Source: Campylobacterota bacterium (GTDB lineage: Bacteria > Campylobacterota > Campylobacteria > Campylobacterales > Sulfurovaceae). From it: a stretch of 10,837 nt of DNA. A program made the position numbers and the translations under genes. Under the pieces are notes generated by a model. It was not told the DNA's origin and ran no database searches. It was given only the letters and a program-made list of their open reading frames with translations. Below, piece by piece: positions 7,372 to 10,837 of the stretch. How positions within the stretch are numbered: position 1 is the first letter of the stretch; each line of letters begins with the position of its first letter. The stretch is taken from NCBI GenBank assembly GCA_022600655.1, contig JAHZJZ010000010.1:1-10837 (forward strand). Reading direction: 5' to 3'.

Positions 7372-8601
7372 TTATCTATCTACTTCACCAAATACAATAT
7401 TGGTCGAACCAATAATTGTAACAACGTCTGCAATATACGTACCTACTAAAATCTCTTGAAGTAATCCAGTGTGGAAGAAACTTGGTGCTCTACACTTCAA
7501 TCTATAAGCATATGGCTCACCCTCTGACTTAATATAGAAACCAAGCTCACCTTTTGGTGACTCTGTTGGCACATAAACTTCACCTTTTGGTGGTCTCATC
7601 CCTTGAGTTACCAGTACAAAGTGTTGCATTAACGCATAGTTTTGTGTCATAATCTCCTCTTTAGGAGCAGAGATGTATTGTGGTGCATGTGCCATAAGTT
7701 GTGGCTCTGTTCCATCATACTTAAGAATCAACTGTCTAATAATCTTGGTACACTCTGCCATCTCAGCCATATAGAGTCTATATCGTCCATATGAGTCATT
7801 GGTATCAGCTACAGGGATATCAAAGTCTAACTCTGGGTAAAGCTCATAAGGCTCCTCTTTACGAATATCGTAAGGAATACCTGAACCTCTTAACATTGGT
7901 CCTGTACAACCCCATGAAAGTGCATCTTCTGGTGTCAATACACCTACATCCTCCAGACGCATTTTCCAGATTCTGTTCTCTTGTAAAAGAGCATTATAGG
8001 TATGCTCTAGCTCATAATCAATTTTGTCACAGAATGCTCTCATGTTTCTCATGAAATCTGATGGTAAATCCAATGGAACCCCACCGATTCTAACTGCTGA
8101 GTGAGTCAATCTTGCTCCACAATAGTCTTCCATTAAGTCCATTGCAAATTCACGCTCACGGAATGCATAAAGGAATACTGACATCGCACCAACATCTAGT
8201 GCATGAGTTGCAATAAAGAAGAGGTGAGAGATAATTCTGTTAAGCTCTAACAACATCGTTCTAATCACTTGTGCTCTTCTTGGTGCTTCAATTCCTAGTA
8301 GTTTCTCTACAGCTAATGCATAAGCATAGTTGTTTGAAGTTGAAGCGATATAATCAAGTCTATCAGTTGTTGGTAAGAACTCATTATAGGTCATGTTCTC
8401 AGCCATCTTCTCAATACCACGGTGAAGATATCCAATATCTGGATAGGCTTTAACCACCTGCTCACCATCAAGCTCAAGCATCAATCTTAACTGACCATGT
8501 GCCGACGGGTGCTGTGGACCAAAGTTAATAACCATGGTATTATCATCACGCTCAAAATTGAGATTCTCAAAAAATGGGGATAATTTATTTGGTTGTTGCA
8601 T
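7372..8601 (-). CDS. nuoD: NADH-quinone oxidoreductase subunit D (NuoD)
   Basis: NuoD is the 49-kDa-type subunit, descended from the large subunit of [NiFe] hydrogenases, and forms the quinone-reduction pocket with NuoB. This copy has 409 residues, a typical length for an unfused NuoD. Visible: NFGPQHPSAHG (26-36) with H35, and DRLDY (80-84) with Y84, which correspond to the His and Tyr that hydrogen-bond the quinone head group in studied complexes. YLHRGIEK (58-65) is also well conserved, and the protein ends FGEVDR as the family does. No nickel-binding cysteine pairs are present, as expected. An AGAGGTGGAG purine tract lies just before the ATG, and 12 nt separate it from nuoC. All key residues are intact and the family call is certain. 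Confidence 0.98.
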   Translation of the reverse strand: MQQPNKLSPFFENLNFERDDNTMVINFGPQHPSAHGQLRLMLELDGEQVVKAYPDIGYLHRGIEKMAENMTYNEFLPTTDRLDYIASTSNNYAYALAVEKLLGIEAPRRAQVIRTMLLELNRIISHLFFIATHALDVGAMSVFLYAFREREFAMDLMEDYCGARLTHSAVRIGGVPLDLPSDFMRNMRAFCDKIDYELEHTYNALLQENRIWKMRLEDVGVLTPEDALSWGCTGPMLRGSGIPYDIRKEEPYELYPELDFDIPVADTNDSYGRYRLYMAEMAECTKIIRQLILKYDGTEPQLMAHAPQYISAPKEEIMTQNYALMQHFVLVTQGMRPPKGEVYVPTESPKGELGFYIKSEGEPYAYRLKCRAPSFFHTGLLQEILVGTYIADVVTIIGSTNIVFGEVDR

Positions 8602-8613
8602 ACTACTCCACCT

Positions 8614-9402
8614 CTACTTTCTTTTGTCCAATTGCTTAGTACCTTTGGTATAGTCTACAAGCAATGTTTTACTGTACTCAATAGGTGTTTCTGGTTCACC
8701 CTCACTAATATCAGCTCCAAATGGTACCTCATGACCCACTCTTGAGAATCGCTTAGTATCATATCTCTCAATCTCTGCTTGATCTCTAATCTCTGGTCCA
8801 ATCGCCTCACGTGCATCTTTTCCAAAGATTTTATCAACCTCGTACCATGATGCAAACTCATCACCATGTAGTGGATAGGTCTTAAGCAGTGGGTAACCTT
8901 CCCAGTCATCTGGCATAAGAATTCTCTTCATAAATGGATGGTTGTTTGCTACAATTCCAAACATATCAAACATCTCACGCTCTGCAAAGTTTGCTGATTT
9001 ATAAAGAGGAACAACGGTCTCTACTGCTTGACCCTGCTCTACTCTACAAACCAGACGCATTCTCTTTCGCTCTTTAAGGTTAAGCAATTGATAAAACACT
9101 TCAAAGTTCCCATCTTTAGCTAAGTAGTCAACAGCAGACATTTCCGATAACATTGCATAGTCACACTCATTTTTAAGTGTCTCTATTGCTTTATAGTTAT
9201 CTTCTGCTTTTACCTCAATAACCATCTGACCTAATTGAATATGTGCTGACAAAACCTCCATTTTCGCTTCAACTGCTGCCAGTTGTTTTGCAAAAATCTC
9301 ATCAGATGCTACATTCTCTTTTGGAACACTTGGTGTAACATGAAATCTATCAGTATAATAAGCTTTCCCTTGTACATTGTCTTTTGGTACATATTTTCTC
9401 AT
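8614..9402 (-). CDS. nuoC: NADH-quinone oxidoreductase subunit C (NuoC)
   Basis: NuoC is the 30-kDa-type structural subunit that packs against NuoD in the peripheral arm; it carries no cofactor. It has 262 residues and is separate from nuoD, unlike the fused nuoCD of E. coli. The family signature is clear: EREMFDMFGI (141-150) followed by HPFMKRILMPDDWEGYPL (155-172) and KTYPL (174-178). An N-terminal stretch of about 35 residues and a C-terminal extension after residue ~180, ending in a Lys/Arg-rich tail, lie outside the conserved core. The start at 9402 overlaps the nuoB stop by one base (TAATG), with GAGG a few bases upstream, which suggests translational coupling. Confident assignment. 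Confidence 0.96.
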   Translation of the reverse strand: MRKYVPKDNVQGKAYYTDRFHVTPSVPKENVASDEIFAKQLAAVEAKMEVLSAHIQLGQMVIEVKAEDNYKAIETLKNECDYAMLSEMSAVDYLAKDGNFEVFYQLLNLKERKRMRLVCRVEQGQAVETVVPLYKSANFAEREMFDMFGIVANNHPFMKRILMPDDWEGYPLLKTYPLHGDEFASWYEVDKIFGKDAREAIGPEIRDQAEIERYDTKRFSRVGHEVPFGADISEGEPETPIEYSKTLLVDYTKGTKQLDKRK

Positions 9403-9920
9403 TATATTAACCTCAAGTTTTGTTTTGTGTTGTTCTTCATATTTGCTGACTCTCTTCTAATTTTCTTTTGAAGCATCATCATCGCATATTGAAGTGTCTC
9501 TGGTCTTGGAGCACAACCAGGAAGATAGATATCAACAGGAACAATTCTATCAACCCCTTGAACCGTTGCATAGGTATTAAACATACCACCCGTATTGGCA
9601 CAAGAACCCATAGAGATAACCCATTTTGGCTCTGTCATTTGATCATAAAGTCTTCTAGCAAACTCAGCATGTTTTTTAGATAGTGTTCCAGCCAATATCA
9701 TAACGTCTGATTGTCTAGGAGAGGCTCTAAAGATAGTTCCATACCTATCGAAGTCGAAACGGCTACCACCAGAAGCCATCATCTCAATCGCACAACATGC
9801 GAGTCCATAAGTTAAAGGCCAAAGTGAATTACTTCGTCCCCAGTTTACTAAATGATCTACCGTAGTCAATGCTATCGGTAAGCCAGCTGAACTGGCATAA
9901 TTTACTTGATGCTGTGCCAT
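9402..9920 (-). CDS. nuoB: NADH-quinone oxidoreductase subunit B (NuoB)
   Basis: NuoB carries cluster N2, the last [4Fe-4S] centre before quinone. This 172-residue copy shows all four expected ligands: the tandem pair C42-C43 (in LTYGLACCAIEMM), C107 (in SMGSCANTGG) and C136 (in YLPGCAPRPE). It also has the conserved RFDFDRYG (54-61) and SPRQSDV (67-73) segments. The C-terminal ~18 residues after QKKI (151-154) are variable and polar. The start at 9920 has AAGGAG 7 nt upstream and lies inside the end of nuoA, a 19-base overlap in another frame, so the two are probably translationally coupled. No oddities; assignment certain. Confidence 0.98.
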   Translation of the reverse strand: MAQHQVNYASSAGLPIALTTVDHLVNWGRSNSLWPLTYGLACCAIEMMASGGSRFDFDRYGTIFRASPRQSDVMILAGTLSKKHAEFARRLYDQMTEPKWVISMGSCANTGGMFNTYATVQGVDRIVPVDIYLPGCAPRPETLQYAMMMLQKKIRRESANMKNNTKQNLRLI

Positions 9921-10291
9921 TCAAGTGCTCCTTTTCTCCACGCGTAAATAAATCCAATTGTCAAAAGTAAGATAAACAGAATCATCTCTGCAAATCCAAA
10001 CCAACCAAGTAGTTTAAAATCAATTGCCCATGGGAACATAAAGATAATCTCTACATCAAAAAGAATAAACAGAAGTGCGATTAGATAAAACTGAGTCGAA
10101 ATGGTGTTCGGCTGTTTTGTAACCTCTGGTCCACACTCATAGATGGTTAACTTTAACTTCTCCGTGTCAAGCTTTGCCAATTTTCTACTTATAAATCTTG
10201 CAGCAAGTAGTGTTGCATTAAATGCAACAACAGTTACTACAAACAAGAAGAAGATACCTAAATAGGGGTGATTGTTAATCACATGAGTCAT
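9902..10291 (-). CDS. nuoA: NADH-quinone oxidoreductase subunit A (NuoA)
   Basis: NuoA is a small membrane subunit at the junction of the peripheral and membrane arms, next to NuoH. It has 129 residues with three hydrophobic helices at about 10-33, 66-88 and 97-118. The conserved loop with YECG (51-54), which reaches toward the quinone site, is present, as is the FDVE motif (78-81) in the second helix. An AAAGGAG lies 5 nt before the ATG at 10291. As the first gene of the nuo run, it is preceded by about 300 bases without a gene, so the operon promoter is expected there. Assignment certain. Confidence 0.97.
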   Translation of the reverse strand: MTHVINNHPYLGIFFLFVVTVVAFNATLLAARFISRKLAKLDTEKLKLTIYECGPEVTKQPNTISTQFYLIALLFILFDVEIIFMFPWAIDFKLLGWFGFAEMILFILLLTIGFIYAWRKGALEWHSIK

Positions 10292-10336
10292 TAGAACTCC
10301 TTTGTTAAGATATTATTCTCTGTTACAAACTTCCAC

Positions 10337-10342
10337 ATAATA
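10337..10342 (-). promoter_or_regulatory. Candidate -10 element (TATTAT) for nuoA
   Basis: On the minus strand TATTAT lies about 45 bases before the nuoA ATG, behind a T-rich stretch (TATTCTTCTATTTTCCTCA). Campylobacterota promoters often have a good -10 with T-rich upstream DNA and no clear -35. Only the hexamer and context support it. Confidence 0.25.
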
Positions 10343-10421
10343 TGAGGAAAATAGAAGAATATTAGACTTATATTAGCAGAAAAGTTATTAAATAGATTGT
10401 GTAATTATTGTGCTTTAGGGG

Positions 10422-10452
10422 GATATAAAAGCTTTGTAACCAAGTGTTACAA
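10422..10452 (-). promoter_or_regulatory. Alternative weak promoter overlapping the inverted repeat
   Basis: On the minus strand TTGTAA (10452-10447, a 4/6 match to TTGACA) is followed 18-19 nt later by TTATAT/TATATC (10428-10422). The fit is weak and the spacing long. If used, the inverted repeat would cover the -35 and the spacer. Confidence 0.18.
10434..10452. repeat. 19-base inverted repeat, TTGTAAC-5-GTTACAA
   Basis: The arms TTGTAAC (10434-10440) and GTTACAA (10446-10452) are perfect reverse complements around CAAGT. A further C/G pair (10432/10454) follows one mismatch. The size and symmetry suit a dimeric repressor or activator site. A single GTTACAA half-site recurs at 10322-10328, close to the nuoA start. 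The cognate regulator is unknown. Confidence 0.55.
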
Positions 10453-10456
10453 TGGC

Positions 10457-10470
10457 TTATCTGTAGATAA
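10457..10470. repeat. 14-base inverted repeat, TTATCT-GT-AGATAA
   Basis: Perfect 6-base arms around a 2-base centre, starting four bases after the 19-base inverted repeat. With so short a loop it would act as a protein-binding palindrome rather than an RNA hairpin. It could arise by chance in A+T-rich DNA, so support is modest. Confidence 0.4.
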
Positions 10471-10588
10471 CAGAAAACTATTAAGAATATAAGATAAAAG
10501 TGTTATATACCACTCTTTTAAGTTAAAAACCTAGATATATAACACTGAATGTTGTGAACTAAATGCTCATTAAAGCGAAACTGTGACT

Positions 10589-10813
10589 CTAAATCCAACT
10601 TAGTTCAATAATAGTTGAGAAATCAAGTACACAACTTGTATCAAAAGAGACAGGTTTTATCAAATCAGCTGGTGTCATCACAAACTTCTCTACGCTATTG
10701 ACTTGATTAAAGAGTGATAAGCTTGAAAAATTGGAGCCAATAGGTGTGCTTTTAGCCCAAAGTGTTCCAGTTAGTAGCAAAAAAGCTAAAAAATTTATTG
10801 TTATTTTTTTCAT
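10589..10813 (-). CDS. Small putative exported protein, function unknown
   Basis: A 74-residue frame begins with a convincing Sec-type signal peptide: MKK, a hydrophobic core (NFLAFLLLTGTL), and a probable cleavage site after WA (residues 19-20), leaving about 54 mature residues. These include one cysteine (about C61), no lipobox, and no motif I recognise. GGAAG lies 9 nt before the ATG, a weak and slightly distant ribosome binding site. It is on the same strand as nuo, 297 bases upstream of nuoA, so a functional link is not implied. It could be a real small secreted protein, or the surviving 5' end of a longer gene; the frame beyond the TAG stop closes again ten codons later. Only the signal peptide argues that it is coding. 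Confidence 0.45.
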   Translation of the reverse strand: MKKITINFLAFLLLTGTLWAKSTPIGSNFSSLSLFNQVNSVEKFVMTPADLIKPVSFDTSCVLDFSTIIELSWI

Positions 10814-10837
10814 AATGATTTACTTCCATATAGTTTA

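Larger units (their letters stand above)
10292..10588. promoter_or_regulatory. Non-coding leader upstream of nuoA
   Basis: This 297-base, strongly A+T-rich stretch separates the small exported-protein gene from nuoA. No open frame of convincing length or RNA gene was recognised. It holds two adjacent inverted repeats and weak promoter-like hexamers on the minus strand (listed separately). No clear hairpin-plus-T-run terminator was seen after the upstream small gene, so read-through into nuo cannot be excluded. Confidence 0.55.

Noticed and set aside
10596..10617. Weak hairpin (CAACT...AGTTG) near the end of the small exported-protein gene as a terminator
   Set aside because: The stem is only about five base pairs, lies inside the coding frame, and is not followed by a T-run on the minus strand.
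1..10837. CRISPR arrays, tRNA/rRNA genes, insertion sequences or integration sites
   Set aside because: No regularly spaced repeats, cloverleaf-like sequence, transposase frame or terminal inverted repeats were seen; nearly all of the window is accounted for by co-directional nuo genes.

Overview
The window is the left-to-middle part of an NADH-dehydrogenase-like (complex I, Nuo) operon on the minus strand. Read in the direction of transcription (right to left) it runs: a small putative exported protein, a ~300-base non-coding leader, nuoA, nuoB, nuoC, nuoD, a NuoE-position small protein, a 670-aa flavin/iron-sulfur oxidoreductase, nuoG copy 1, nuoG copy 2, and the first 117 codons of nuoH, which leaves the window at base 1. 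From nuoA onward the genes are 1-12 nt apart or overlap, nearly all with a visible Shine-Dalgarno sequence, so they look like one transcript.

The organism is most likely a member of Campylobacterota (Epsilonproteobacteria), probably a free-living sulfur/hydrogen oxidiser of the Sulfurimonas/Sulfurovum kind. Reasons: nuoC and nuoD are separate, normal nuoE and nuoF are absent, and the first ~75 residues of the protein at the nuoE position resemble the short HP1264/Cj1575-type protein of Helicobacter and Campylobacter. DNA is moderately A+T-rich. The genus is inference.

The informative part is 353-7359, where the electron-input module of complex I has been rebuilt. (1) The NuoE position holds a cysteine-free protein with a 60-residue Ala/Glu/Lys helical tail. 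(2) The NuoF position holds a fusion: the C-terminal iron-sulfur domain of NuoF, without the NADH/FMN-binding part, joined to a GltD-like (glutamate synthase small subunit-like) FAD/NAD(P)H oxidoreductase. (3) Two divergent NuoG paralogs follow in tandem and differ in their predicted iron-sulfur cluster ligands.

The membrane-arm and connecting subunits (NuoA, B, C, D, H) look conventional and keep their key residues. The likely picture is a complex I whose peripheral arm exchanges electrons with NAD(P)H through a different flavoprotein, and/or with ferredoxin or flavodoxin. In a chemolithoautotroph it could run in reverse to make low-potential reductant. This functional reading is inference. 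Upstream of nuoA are two adjacent inverted repeats that could be operator sites.
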